DNA of 64,000 nt. It comes from Desulfurococcaceae archaeon MEX13E-LK6-19. Its GTDB lineage: Archaea; Thermoproteota; Thermoprotei_A; Sulfolobales; Desulfurococcaceae. Below, piece after piece: positions 16,555 to 25,492 of this stretch (within the stretch, counting starts at the first letter, position 1; each line of letters opens with the position of its first letter). A program made the translations under genes and the position numbers. Where the stretch lies: the NCBI GenBank assembly GCA_029637525.1, contig CP072660.1, forward strand, positions 1,575,612 to 1,639,611, read 5' to 3'. The notes under the pieces were generated by a model. It saw only the letters and a program-made list of their open reading frames with translations. It had not been told where the DNA came from and searched no databases.

Positions 16555-17628
16555 ATGCCCCCGATAGAGTACGAGCTAGCACTATTTATACAGAGACTTT
16601 ATGACGTAAGTTTTCCCGGAGTCTATAGAATGGCAAAGCATTTCTCAATGGATTACAGCGATTTCATGCTAAGAATTAACAAAATTTACTCATACAATTT
16701 CAGATTCAAATTCACAATAGACTTAACAAAAATAGATCTAAGGAAAACATATGTCTTAATCGAAGACACTATTAACATTAGTGAACCTATACCATTCTTA
16801 AGAGCATACATAAGACTCCTACCTAACCTAACTTATATGGCGTTCTTTACACCATTAAAAAGCAATATCTATACATTCGTGTATAATGTATTGAGAAGAT
16901 ATGGAATTGATACATCAAATATAAGGGAAGTTTATACCGCTAAATATGCTGAAGAAAATCGTACATTATTAACGCTGTACAAATGGGATATTGATTCTTT
17001 TGATGAAATGGCCAGCGAAAAAGAATGGATGAAAATTATTCAAAGAACAGGATATTATCTAGAGACTTTGACCGATGATGATTTACCCATATTCACTAAA
17101 GAATATAAAGGACCTAAAGTTCTCAGAGAGATCTATTTAAGGATCCTTAAAGAGATAGAGTACAATCCATTTCTACCAATGTACGAGATATCTAGAAAAG
17201 CTGGTGTTAGGCAACGTGATGTCGTTAGAGCTGTAAAAATGTTTGAGTCTGTCGGAATATTCAAAGGTATCAGAATTAGCTGGTTCCCATGGATTAAGGC
17301 AGCTGATCTCTTCTTTATATCGTTTATTAAAGCTGACTCGTATAGAGATGCTATGGCTTTGTTGAAGGCTGCATCAGAGTTTCCTATGTTTACTGGTGGT
17401 ATTATTAACATTGATAACTCGGTTATGTTGACGTTTCTTGGTAATGGTAAGGCTTATCCTGTTTTTGAGAAGACTATGCATGCTTTGGAGAAGGAATTCA
17501 GCTATAATGTGAAGCGTATTCATCTAGGGTTCTCGTCGCAGTCAAGAAGATTCTCTCTACCGTATATCCATGGTATTGAGTATAATAAGTATAGGAAGTA
17601 CTGGAATGTTATTCTTCGCTCGAACTGA
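16555..17628 (+). CDS. HTH protein, Lrp/AsnC-related architecture
   Basis: 357 residues. Residues about 185-225 ('PKVLREIYLRILKEIEYNPFLPMYEISRKAGVRQRDVVRAVKMFESVGIFKG') form a winged helix-turn-helix like those of Lrp-type proteins; the following 130 residues contain strand-helix repeats compatible with a ligand domain. The N-terminal 180 residues seem to hold another, more divergent copy. Start: ATG at 16555 after GGAGTGG, with ATTATATAAA at 16511-16520 as TATA box. The 3' end overlaps the convergent gene by 20 bases. The last 400 bases switch to T-ending codons compared with the first part. Confidence 0.65.
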   Translation: MPPIEYELALFIQRLYDVSFPGVYRMAKHFSMDYSDFMLRINKIYSYNFRFKFTIDLTKIDLRKTYVLIEDTINISEPIPFLRAYIRLLPNLTYMAFFTPLKSNIYTFVYNVLRRYGIDTSNIREVYTAKYAEENRTLLTLYKWDIDSFDEMASEKEWMKIIQRTGYYLETLTDDDLPIFTKEYKGPKVLREIYLRILKEIEYNPFLPMYEISRKAGVRQRDVVRAVKMFESVGIFKGIRISWFPWIKAADLFFISFIKADSYRDAMALLKAASEFPMFTGGIINIDNSVMLTFLGNGKAYPVFEKTMHALEKEFSYNVKRIHLGFSSQSRRFSLPYIHGIEYNKYRKYWNVILRSN

Positions 17629-18328
17629 GTTCTCTTTCTGCTTGTTTTCTTACTATTTCTACTCTGTCTGGTGGTCTGTATTTTAGTGTATAGACATTGT
17701 TTTTGTGAAATCCTGTTTTTACCTTGTATTCTGCTTCTCCTAGCTCTATTGCCTCGTAGATTATTGTCTCGGGAATGTATAAGCCGCATAAACCGCATTT
17801 GAAGCCTTTTGCTTCACGCTCCATTGGTGTGCTATCATTTGGGCATACTATTTTTAGTTCTATAATGTCTTGTACTGGTAGTTTCTCTGGGTAGTATTTT
17901 AGTGCCCATAGTCTCCATGGACCATATTCTTTGTCGTAATAGTTTCCTCCACGTCTGTATGGCAGGTATGGTTCTTCGATCAACTGTTCTTTCATGTATT
18001 CTTCTATTATTTTTCTACGTGTTTCACGGAATTCATTGTGGTCCCAGCAGACAATTATTATTGCTCCTTTTCTACCAGTATACTCGTCGGGTTTCCTTGC
18101 TTCTAGCCAGCAGTGTTTTGTCTCTAAGACTATTTTCTTTGCTTTATCTAATGCTTTAGTGAACAGGTCTTCATACTCTACTTCATAAACTGTTTTCCAG
18201 CAATTCATTGCCTTAGGAGAGGGTTTACCCTGCTCCTTTGTTTCCTCCCTACATTCTCTACAGTAGTTCTTTACGGCATCTTCATTTAGACCTTGAGGAT
18301 ATATTCTGATCCAATCATCTTTCCTCAT
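17609..18328 (-). CDS. unknown protein with a C-terminal zinc-ribbon-like motif
   Basis: 239 residues. Cys pairs 'CREC' near residue 23 and 'CPNDSTPMEREAKGFKCGLC' near 162-178 could bind zinc; the second is like a rubredoxin-type knuckle (C, then C-x2-C). The middle contains 'RKGAIIIVCWDHNEFRETRRKIIEEY'. No enzyme family recognised. The ATG at 18328 lies inside the 3' end of the preceding gene on the same strand (14-base overlap), so the two are translationally coupled and probably act together. Confidence 0.65.
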   Translation of the reverse strand: MRKDDWIRIYPQGLNEDAVKNYCRECREETKEQGKPSPKAMNCWKTVYEVEYEDLFTKALDKAKKIVLETKHCWLEARKPDEYTGRKGAIIIVCWDHNEFRETRRKIIEEYMKEQLIEEPYLPYRRGGNYYDKEYGPWRLWALKYYPEKLPVQDIIELKIVCPNDSTPMEREAKGFKCGLCGLYIPETIIYEAIELGEAEYKVKTGFHKNNVYTLKYRPPDRVEIVRKQAERELSSSEE

Positions 18329-18758
18329 GGATCATCACCGTTATTAGTTTCTTTGGTATGATAATCCTGTCTTTCTCTAGCTTAACCTGTTCTCCAAGAA
18401 CTTCTATAACACCATTATATTCTTTAATGAGGTACCTGTATAAATCCATGAACTTCTTGAATACCTTGTCTCCAGGATAATACCAGTACAATGCGGGTAA
18501 TTCTATGGACAATCTGTCTTGTCCAGCAGTCTCCATGAGGCTACGTATCATTCTTCCACGTGCTTTGAAGTAGTTTCGTAGTGTTTCTATGAACAACTCT
18601 AGAGCTTTTTCTTTATCCAAAACTTGTTCCTCCATGAAACTATCATTCAGGTACTTTCTATACGGGAACAATAATATTTTCTTCCCGACAAATAGATGTT
18701 CCCAGACGCTACAGTACTTGCATAGAGTGATTGCATGATAATAATTGTGTAATGCCAT
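18315..18758 (-). CDS. unknown protein coupled to the downstream zinc-ribbon-like protein
   Basis: 147 residues; 'CKYC' near residue 13 may be half of a metal site. Later parts are amphipathic helices ('KALELFIETLRNYFKARGRMIRSLME') and a strand-rich end ('IIIPKKLITVMI'). Divergent from the phosphoesterase gene with 14 bases between the two ATGs, so the promoters must overlap the other gene's coding sequence or leaders must be absent. A later start at 'MEEQVLDK' is possible. Nothing identifies the function. Confidence 0.6.
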   Translation of the reverse strand: MALHNYYHAITLCKYCSVWEHLFVGKKILLFPYRKYLNDSFMEEQVLDKEKALELFIETLRNYFKARGRMIRSLMETAGQDRLSIELPALYWYYPGDKVFKKFMDLYRYLIKEYNGVIEVLGEQVKLEKDRIIIPKKLITVMIHEER

Positions 18759-18772
18759 AGGGTGGCATGGAT

Positions 18773-19375
18773 ATGAGGGTTTTCGCTGTAGCTGATATAC
18801 ATTGCTCGTACACGTACACGATCAAAGCAGTCTACAAAGCAGTCGAAACCAGCAGCGACATGATTCTCTTGGCGGGGGATATCGAGTGTAGTGATATTAT
18901 CGACGAGTTTGTTGATACAGGGATTAGAGTCTATGGCGTAACAGGTAATCTTGATGACAACTACATATACAGATACATGAGGAGCAAAGGAATACTCCTA
19001 GATGGAGTCGTCGAAGAGTATCGTGGATGCCTTATCGCCGGCATAGGCGGGCTGAGCCTATCTCTCAACCTCAACAAGATCAAGGAAAAACTGGGTCCTA
19101 GTCCCAGTAAGCCCCTTATAGTATTAAGCCATTACCCTGCTCATGGCTATAACGACAAGACTTTCACTGGAGAACACGCTGGCTTAATCGAGCTTAAGAA
19201 TTTTATAGATGAGTACAAACCTATACTATTCGTCCACGGACACATACATGAAGCACGTGGTGTATCACGCCACGACAAGACCGTTATAGTGAACCCGGGG
19301 CCGCTCATGCATGGCTACTATAGTGTCATAGACATTAGTGATAGCGGGGTTGAAGCGCGTCTTGAAAGGCTCTAA
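18773..19375 (+). CDS. calcineurin-like metallophosphoesterase
   Basis: 200 residues from the ATG at 18773, which has GGTGG seven bases ahead (the ATG at 18767 is too close). All metal motifs of the family are present: D8 and H10 ('VADIHC'), D36 ('AGDIE'), N59 ('TGNLDD'), H120 ('SHYP'), H157 and H159 ('HGHIHEARG'), so a two-metal phosphoesterase is expected, similar to the YfcE/MJ0936 group that acts on phosphodiesters. Its 3' end overlaps the start of the degenerate sirtuin gene by up to 38 bases, showing coupling. The natural substrate is unknown. Confidence 0.88.
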   Translation: MRVFAVADIHCSYTYTIKAVYKAVETSSDMILLAGDIECSDIIDEFVDTGIRVYGVTGNLDDNYIYRYMRSKGILLDGVVEEYRGCLIAGIGGLSLSLNLNKIKEKLGPSPSKPLIVLSHYPAHGYNDKTFTGEHAGLIELKNFIDEYKPILFVHGHIHEARGVSRHDKTVIVNPGPLMHGYYSVIDISDSGVEARLERL

Positions 19376-20096
19376 AATAGATATCAATGGCCTCGCGGAG
19401 CTCATCGATAAATCTGGTTATACAGTGATTGTACTCGGCGATAAATTCGCTGAAGACCTAGGCTATACCGTGCCATCACCCTACCATACTGGGTTGTGGA
19501 GAAAACTTGGTAAATACTTAACACTCAAGGGTTTCACCGCAGACCCCGAGGGTGCATGGGGTTTCTACAAGGGATTATATGAGAAAGCTATAGAACTCGA
19601 CAACAATAACACGTATAAGAGCATCATTGAAATGATTAAGAGAGGTCTTGTCCAAGCAGTAATCACTACTAGTATAGACGGTGTTCTATCTAGATTCAAG
19701 TCCTTAAACATAATCGAGTTATCGGGGAACATACGGCGCGCAAAATGTATGAAAGGAAACCACTTCTTTGACACAGAGAAAGTCATCAAGGAAAAAATGT
19801 ATAGATGCCCTGACGACGGAGACCCTATTAGACCTGATATAGTCTTCTACGATGAAGAAGTTAGTGAGAGGGAATGGATTAGAGCTGTGGTCGAGATTTC
19901 GGCTGCAGAACTAGTTATTGTAGCCGGACTAGACCCTGTACTAGCTCCATATAATATGCTCCCGCTGGTAGCTAGTATATTCAAGAGAAAACTCGTGGTT
20001 GTCGACACAAGTACTTGGGGGGTTACCGAGATAGCTGATGCCGTTCTACCGAGATCCCCTTCAAGTATTTGGCGCGAACTACTCAAAATATTGTAG
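19338..20096 (+). CDS. degenerate Sir2 (sirtuin) paralog without catalytic histidine
   Basis: 252 residues that align along their length with the canonical Sir2 encoded at 51942-52694 of this window: 'ELSGNIRRAKC' against '[11 protein letters not shown]', 'IRPDIVFYDEEVSEREW' against '[17 protein letters not shown]', 'ITTSIDGV' against 'ITQNVDGL'. Key residues are lost: the NAD-binding GAGIS is GDKFA (34-38), the QN of QNxDG is TS, the catalytic His is S129, and the four zinc Cys are reduced to C137 and C157. It is therefore unlikely to be a deacetylase; it may bind a nucleotide or act as a partner. Start GTG 19338 (TTG 19350 also possible) lies inside the phosphoesterase gene. Confidence 0.8.
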   Translation: MIAGLKRVLKGSKIDINGLAELIDKSGYTVIVLGDKFAEDLGYTVPSPYHTGLWRKLGKYLTLKGFTADPEGAWGFYKGLYEKAIELDNNNTYKSIIEMIKRGLVQAVITTSIDGVLSRFKSLNIIELSGNIRRAKCMKGNHFFDTEKVIKEKMYRCPDDGDPIRPDIVFYDEEVSEREWIRAVVEISAAELVIVAGLDPVLAPYNMLPLVASIFKRKLVVVDTSTWGVTEIADAVLPRSPSSIWRELLKIL

Positions 20097-20116
20097 ATGT
20101 CTTGTTTTGGTGAAAA

Positions 20117-21241
20117 CTATCGTAGATACCGTCTGGCAGTTAATCCCACGACAACCCCTAGTACGAATCCTACAAGGAATACAGCCACAATATTAGCAAA
20201 TACAGTTCCACCACCAGTATACACTTCTGCGCTAGTAGTAGACTCGTTGAATAGAGTTTCTAGAGAAGCCACAGCTAAGCCAACATACGTGTCTGCCGCA
20301 CCATAGTAGAGATACAGTCTATCATTAACCATAACAAGGGATGTGGCGAAAACCACGTTTGGTACTTGCCCGTAGATTTCCCATTCAAACTCCGGCTCAA
20401 GTATAGGTTTCTCGGACCTAGCAATAACTTTCGTAGGATCATCCTTAGAGAAAAGAACCCAACCTACAGAGTACCTGTTGTTTTCATCAGCTGCATTGTA
20501 TATGAGTAAAATACCTTCATCAGTGAGTATAGGAGGAGGACCTGGCTCCACGAGCTTGCTGTCAAAATACCCTGGCCTGGGCCTTAAGACAACCCAGTCT
20601 CTACTAGTCACCCAATGAACCATGTCATCGGAGTATGCTATCCATATATTTGAGTCACCAAAATACATCACGTACTTCCCGTTGATTTTTACCGGGAGTA
20701 TTGCCCCCGACTTACTCCATCCCCAATCAGGGAACACAACACCTAGTTTCTCCCAGTGAATAAGATCCCTTGACCTTGCTAGAGCGAGTCTAGCTGTTAC
20801 ACCATCGTATGCAGTATAGGTCATATAGTAGGTGTTATTCACCTTAACAATCCTTGGATCCTCGCATCCGCCACCCATCTCTTCTCTAAGCGTGGGATAC
20901 AATACTGTTAGATTCAGCCTAACAAAATTGACTCCATCACGGCTAACAGCAAGCATTATAACCGATGTACCATGCCACGCTTTTTGTGCTCTATAGAACA
21001 GGTAGAAAGTACCATTAACATAGACTACAGCGGGATTATAAACAGCTTTAGCGTCAAAGCCTTTACCACTAGGCTTGAGTACAGGCCTACTTAGTTTAAC
21101 AAGTCTATTAAGAAAATCTGTATCTAAATGAGTAGTTCTAGACTCTGGTAACAATACTTCACTAATAAAGAAAGAAGACGACATCACATAAACTATAATC
21201 ATGAAAACAATGAGTATTATCCCGGGCTTCATGAACGACAC
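20117..21241 (-). CDS. GH130-like beta-propeller glycosidase/phosphorylase, membrane-anchored
   Basis: 374 residues. N-terminal hydrophobic anchor (about 8-28), a five-bladed propeller with repeated 'YYMTYTAYDG', 'YVMYFGDSNIWIAYSDD', 'LYLYYGAADTYVGLA' blades and the GH130/GH43-type 'GGCEDPRIV' motif, then a C-terminal span (about 345-368) and 'RRYLR'. GH130 enzymes act on beta-mannosides, either by phosphorolysis or, as external beta-1,2-mannosidases, by hydrolysis; an external position makes hydrolysis more likely here (inference). Convergent with the sirtuin-like gene (20 bases). Presumably acts on cell-surface or medium mannans. Confidence 0.8.
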   Translation of the reverse strand: MSFMKPGIILIVFMIIVYVMSSSFFISEVLLPESRTTHLDTDFLNRLVKLSRPVLKPSGKGFDAKAVYNPAVVYVNGTFYLFYRAQKAWHGTSVIMLAVSRDGVNFVRLNLTVLYPTLREEMGGGCEDPRIVKVNNTYYMTYTAYDGVTARLALARSRDLIHWEKLGVVFPDWGWSKSGAILPVKINGKYVMYFGDSNIWIAYSDDMVHWVTSRDWVVLRPRPGYFDSKLVEPGPPPILTDEGILLIYNAADENNRYSVGWVLFSKDDPTKVIARSEKPILEPEFEWEIYGQVPNVVFATSLVMVNDRLYLYYGAADTYVGLAVASLETLFNESTTSAEVYTGGGTVFANIVAVFLVGFVLGVVVGLTARRYLR

Positions 21242-21409
21242 CTTTTGCTCTCCCGGAAACTATTGTGGAACATATAGTTAGAAAAATTATACACTGTAGA
21301 GTACTCCATAGGTAACTAGTTGGTTTATTTCAACTATTACTGATTGATTTACTATTTCTACTATGACTACATTTTTAACCGGGATTCCACCGTTAGATAG
21401 GGGTGAGAA

Positions 21410-22822
21410 TTGATCACGCCGCGAGAGGTGTTAGTGTTGCCGTCAGCAGAACTCGATGCTCTTTTTAAGCCTAGAAGCGTCGCCATTATTGGTGCTTCAA
21501 GAAAACCCGGCAAAATAGGGTATACTATTCTTAGAAACATTATTGAGTACGGCTACAAGGGACGTATATACCCGATTAACCCCCAGGCAAAAGAAATTCT
21601 TGGACTAAAAGCCTATCCAAGCATACTTGATGTACCAGGAGACGTCGACATGGCTGTTATAGCTATACCAGCGAACAAAGTGTTGGAAGCAGCTGAGGAA
21701 TGTGGAAAGAAGGGAGTCAAAGTACTTGTCGTGATAACAGCTGGTTTCGGCGAAGTAGGTAATGTTGATGCCGAGAAAAAGCTTGTCGAGATAGCTAGGA
21801 ACTATGGAATGAGGATTCTCGGACCCAACATATTCGGCGTAGCCTACACCCCCTCGAAACTAAACGCCACCTTCGGCCCCAAAGAAATCAGGGAAGGCAA
21901 CATAGCGTTTATATCGCAGAGCGGAGCACTAGGCATAGCCTTAATGGGATGGACTGTTATGGAGGAGATTGGTCTCAGCGCACTAGTAAGCATAGGGAAC
22001 ATGGCTGACCTAGATGTGACAGAGATATCGGAGTACCTTGCAGACGATGAGCACACACGCGTCATAACAATATATCTCGAAGGACTAAGACCTGGCACTG
22101 GAAAGAGATTCATAGAAACAATGAAGAAGGTTACAAAGAAGAAACCAGTAATCGTGATCAAGGCTGGAAGAAGTAAGCGTGGAGCAGTCGCGGCATCAAG
22201 CCATACGGGAAGCCTAGCAGGCATGGACCAGGTCTACACTGCTGCTTTCAAACAAACAGGAATACTACGTGCCTATACAGTCGAAGAAATGTTTGATTGG
22301 GCCCGTGCATTCGCGAACCAGCCTATACCACGTGGCGACAGGACAATCATTATAACCAACGGCGGCGGAGTAGGTGTCATGGCAACTGATGCAGCAGAAG
22401 ACTACGACGTACCATTGGTTGTTCCAAGCGAGGAACTCAAGTCAAAACTACGTGAAGCAATGCCTTGGTTCGGTAGCCCCAAGAACCCTGTTGACCTGAC
22501 GGGACAGGCTGTCGTGGATAACTACGTGAAAGCACTTGAGGCAGCATATAATAGTGATGAAGTAGACAACATCATCGTCCTATATTGTCGTACAGCAATA
22601 CTAGACCCACTAGACCTCGCGAAAGCTATCGTCGAGGTAGCTGAGAAACATAGAGACAAGGGCAAACCTATTCTGGCAGCTCTTGTTGGCGGAGAAGACG
22701 TGTTCAATGCCATAAAGCATCTTAACAAGAACAGAATACCAGCTTATCCATGTCCAGAGAGAGCTGTATCAAGTCTTGCGGCTATGATAAAGTATCGTAG
22801 ATTTAAAGAAAAACTTTCTTAA
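21410..22822 (+). CDS. ADP-forming acyl-CoA synthetase, alpha-subunit type
   Basis: 470 residues: CoA-binding Rossmann domain ('KPRSVAIIGASRKPGKIGYTILRNI', about 16-130), succinyl-CoA-synthetase-like domain ('AFISQSGALGIAL', 'SIGNMADLDVTE') and the loop 'SSHTGSLAG' with the His that is phosphorylated in this family, then a third domain. In hyperthermophiles this enzyme turns acetyl-CoA or branched acyl-CoA, ADP and Pi into acid, CoA and ATP at the end of peptide or sugar fermentation. The beta (ATP-grasp) subunit is not in the window. TTG start at 21410 after GGGGTGAGAA. Confidence 0.88.
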   Translation: MITPREVLVLPSAELDALFKPRSVAIIGASRKPGKIGYTILRNIIEYGYKGRIYPINPQAKEILGLKAYPSILDVPGDVDMAVIAIPANKVLEAAEECGKKGVKVLVVITAGFGEVGNVDAEKKLVEIARNYGMRILGPNIFGVAYTPSKLNATFGPKEIREGNIAFISQSGALGIALMGWTVMEEIGLSALVSIGNMADLDVTEISEYLADDEHTRVITIYLEGLRPGTGKRFIETMKKVTKKKPVIVIKAGRSKRGAVAASSHTGSLAGMDQVYTAAFKQTGILRAYTVEEMFDWARAFANQPIPRGDRTIIITNGGGVGVMATDAAEDYDVPLVVPSEELKSKLREAMPWFGSPKNPVDLTGQAVVDNYVKALEAAYNSDEVDNIIVLYCRTAILDPLDLAKAIVEVAEKHRDKGKPILAALVGGEDVFNAIKHLNKNRIPAYPCPERAVSSLAAMIKYRRFKEKLS

Positions 22823-22829
22823 ACATAAC

Positions 22830-23579
22830 CTACTTAACTTCTGTAATCATAATCTTTACTTCATCACCACCCCATAATTCCATTTCACTCGGCGACTCAT
22901 GAATAAGCTCGCCATTTTCATCATAAATCCTTAGCCTAGCTTTCAATGGGATTTCATTCCACGAGATCCCTATATCACAAATCTTGCCCACAGAGTAGCA
23001 TTTCCGTGTAAACTCCTTGGTTACAACTTCGATCGCATAATCATCCGGGAGACCTATGAACCTTATCTTGTCTCCACTACAGAACCTAAAGTACTCACTT
23101 GGAATAACACCGGGTTCGCCTACAGGCGGGATCCATCCAAGTACTGCTTCGGCGAAAGCGTACCTGTTGTAGAAATAGTATTTGAGCCTATGGTATCCTG
23201 AGTTAAGCATTATGGGCTCGCTGACATAAGTTGTCGGAGGCTGGTCTTTCCATGCATCAATAACTAGCGTATCATCTATCCAAAGCCTACTACCATCATC
23301 TGTTGTAACATAAAATCTGTATTCACCAGTCCTCGGAATGTATATGAAGCCTTTCCACATAACAGCAAAGAACTCGCTCGGCACACCAGGGGCGGGGTTA
23401 TCCCACCATACGAAATTTATCCACGGGTGCACATCCTCTTTGATCGGCTTTAGTTTTTCTAGTTCTTCAGGAGGGTTATCGCCGTGCCAAGTATAGAATC
23501 TGACTAAGAGACCCTGTTTAGCCCCATTTTTCACCTTGTATACTATAACACCTGGTTTTTTAGACAAGGATACACTCAC
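22830..23579 (-). CDS. PA14 domain protein
   Basis: 249 residues. About residues 18-160 show the PA14 beta-barrel pattern: 'GLLVRFYTW', 'GFIYIPRTGEYRFYVTTDDGSRLWIDDTLVIDAW', 'GYHRLKYYFYNRYAFAEAVLGW'. PA14 domains bind carbohydrate in glycosidases, adhesins and toxins. There is no signal peptide, which is odd for this domain. The remaining C-terminal 80 residues are beta-rich ('KARLRIYDENGELIHES'). No catalytic domain is attached. Convergent with the acyl-CoA synthetase gene with 7 bases between. Confidence 0.82.
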   Translation of the reverse strand: MSVSLSKKPGVIVYKVKNGAKQGLLVRFYTWHGDNPPEELEKLKPIKEDVHPWINFVWWDNPAPGVPSEFFAVMWKGFIYIPRTGEYRFYVTTDDGSRLWIDDTLVIDAWKDQPPTTYVSEPIMLNSGYHRLKYYFYNRYAFAEAVLGWIPPVGEPGVIPSEYFRFCSGDKIRFIGLPDDYAIEVVTKEFTRKCYSVGKICDIGISWNEIPLKARLRIYDENGELIHESPSEMELWGGDEVKIMITEVK

Positions 23580-23632
23580 CTACCACAAGTATTCTAGGTA
23601 TTGCTTGGATAAATAGGTAGTAGGTGGTATTA

Positions 23633-24181
23633 CTATGGGAGAGGACGAGCCATTATGTATGCGTCTTCACCATCGAGATAATATGCTGAAGCTATTTTGA
23701 CTACTTTGTATCCCAGTTTCTCGTAGAGTTTTATGGCTGGTAGATTACTGACTCTCACTTCGAGGTATGTTTCTCTGCACTCGTATTCTTTGTGTCCTGA
23801 AAACATAGCATATGCCATGAGGGCGTAGCCTAGCCCCTTCCTTCTATGGTCTGCGAGAACAGCGATACTGACTACATGGAGGCTTTTGAGGATTGTTTTC
23901 GCGAAGAAACCTGGTTTCCATTCAACACGGCACATTATATAGCCTACTATATCTCCGTTAGGGGACTCGGCTACATAGAATGTCTTCTCATAGTGTTTGA
24001 GAAGGTCTTCAAAGAAATACATGGGGTAGTTCTCGGGGAGACAAACTCTATTTATATGCATTACCTTGGGTAAATCGTCGTGTTTAGCTCTTCTAATCAC
24101 GTAGCCGCCAGCCTTCTCCTTGAGTATGTTCTCTGCCTCTCTGAATATCTCTTCAACACACGGCATCCTGTCTTCACTCAA
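23633..24181 (-). CDS. rimI: RimI/Ard1-type protein N-acetyltransferase
   Basis: 182 residues of GNAT fold: 'VIRRAKHDDLPKVMHINR', 'LHVVSIAVLADHRRKGLGYALMAYAM' (acetyl-CoA pyrophosphate loop RRKGLG, residues about 112-117) and 'YLEVRVSNLPAIKLYEKLGYKVV'. It is close to archaeal Ard1, which acetylates protein N-termini and, in Sulfolobus, Alba. Two Sir2-type genes in the same window encode the potential counter-activity, but they are not linked to it. ATG at 24181. Confidence 0.9.
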   Translation of the reverse strand: MSEDRMPCVEEIFREAENILKEKAGGYVIRRAKHDDLPKVMHINRVCLPENYPMYFFEDLLKHYEKTFYVAESPNGDIVGYIMCRVEWKPGFFAKTILKSLHVVSIAVLADHRRKGLGYALMAYAMFSGHKEYECRETYLEVRVSNLPAIKLYEKLGYKVVKIASAYYLDGEDAYIMARPLP

Positions 24182-24268
24182 ATGACATCAGTCCTCTATA
24201 CACCTATTTTACTACGTCTCAAAGAATATATTTTTGTGGAGGAATAAAACCTCTAACGTGTCAACAAG

Positions 24269-25492
24269 GTGTTGCACATATTGGAGACACCATCAACAAG
24301 ACTCTATACATCATTAAAAGGTAGAACAGTGGTTCTCGGGGTAACCGGTAGTTCCGCTATATATAGGTCTGTTGATCTAGCACGCGAGCTTATTAGGAGA
24401 GGGGCTAGTGTCCACGTCATCATGACAAAAGATGCAACAACTTTCGTCTCACCCAAGTTATTTGAGTGGGCTACAGGGAACAAAGTCATAACAAGTTTTG
24501 ACGGTGAACCTATACACATAATTTTTGCCGAGAAAGCAGACTCCATGGTGATAGCTCCAGCTACACTCAATACAATGTCTAAGATAGCGTATGGTATCGG
24601 CGATAATCCTCTTGTACTAACAGCTATAGCGATGATCGGCTCTGGAAAGAACGTGGCTGTCGTCCCTGCTATGAATATTAGACTCTACAATTCACCCGAG
24701 ACAAGGAAAGCCATAGAACTACTTAAGGAGATGGGAGTAATCATTATACCTCCATATCTATCGGAGGGCAAGGCGAAGTATCCACCACTAAGAGACCTGG
24801 CTGCAATAGTTGATGGCATAACATGTAGGAAGAGAGACCTGGAGGGTAGGAAAGTCCTCGTCACAGCTGGTCCCACTCGTGAACACATAGACCCCGTTAG
24901 GATCATAACTAACCCGTCAAGCGGGCTAATGGGCGTACTGATAGCGCTGGAATTCTATGCACGTGGCGCCGATGTAACACTCGTCCACGGCCCGCTGAAA
25001 ATCGATCCACCCTACTGTACTAAGAACATTAGTGTCGAGTCAACAAACGATATGGCTGAAACCATTGAGAGACTAACAACAAAAACAGTATATGATATAG
25101 CTGTTTTCGCTGCCGCACCAGCCGACTATACAGTGCTTGAGCCTGCGCGAGAAAAAATACCAAGTAGACAAGGCGAGTTAACGTTGAGGCTAGTGCCTAC
25201 AAGAAAAGTTATCGGTAGTGTTAAGAACAGACCCAAAATAATGATTGGCTTTGCCGCCGAGACCGCTGGGAGCAGAGAAGAACTAGTTGATAAGGCGCGT
25301 AAGAAGCTTTTCGAGTACCAGCTTGACCTTATTGTAGCTAATATTGTTGGTGTTAAAGGACGTGGTTTTGAAGCAGAGTATATTGATGCCTGCCTTGTTG
25401 AGCCGAGGAGAACAGAGTGTCTAGGATTTGTTGATAAAGCGTATCTTGCACGCAAAATAGTTGACTGGACGGTTGATCGTATTGGCGGTTGA
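24269..25492 (+). CDS. coaBC: bifunctional phosphopantothenoylcysteine synthetase/decarboxylase
   Basis: 407 residues. The N-terminal CoaC flavoprotein half (about 17-185) has 'VLGVTGSSAIYRSVDLARELIRRGA' and the substrate loop 'VVPAMNIRLYNSP'; the C-terminal CoaB half (about 190-405) has 'VLVTAGPTREHIDPVRIITNPSSGLMG' and 'AAAPADY'. It joins cysteine to 4'-phosphopantothenate and decarboxylates the product to 4'-phosphopantetheine. TTG start after AAGGTG. First gene of an operon with pantoate kinase and phosphopantothenate synthetase, whose product is its substrate. Confidence 0.95.
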   Translation: MLHILETPSTRLYTSLKGRTVVLGVTGSSAIYRSVDLARELIRRGASVHVIMTKDATTFVSPKLFEWATGNKVITSFDGEPIHIIFAEKADSMVIAPATLNTMSKIAYGIGDNPLVLTAIAMIGSGKNVAVVPAMNIRLYNSPETRKAIELLKEMGVIIIPPYLSEGKAKYPPLRDLAAIVDGITCRKRDLEGRKVLVTAGPTREHIDPVRIITNPSSGLMGVLIALEFYARGADVTLVHGPLKIDPPYCTKNISVESTNDMAETIERLTTKTVYDIAVFAAAPADYTVLEPAREKIPSRQGELTLRLVPTRKVIGSVKNRPKIMIGFAAETAGSREELVDKARKKLFEYQLDLIVANIVGVKGRGFEAEYIDACLVEPRRTECLGFVDKAYLARKIVDWTVDRIGG

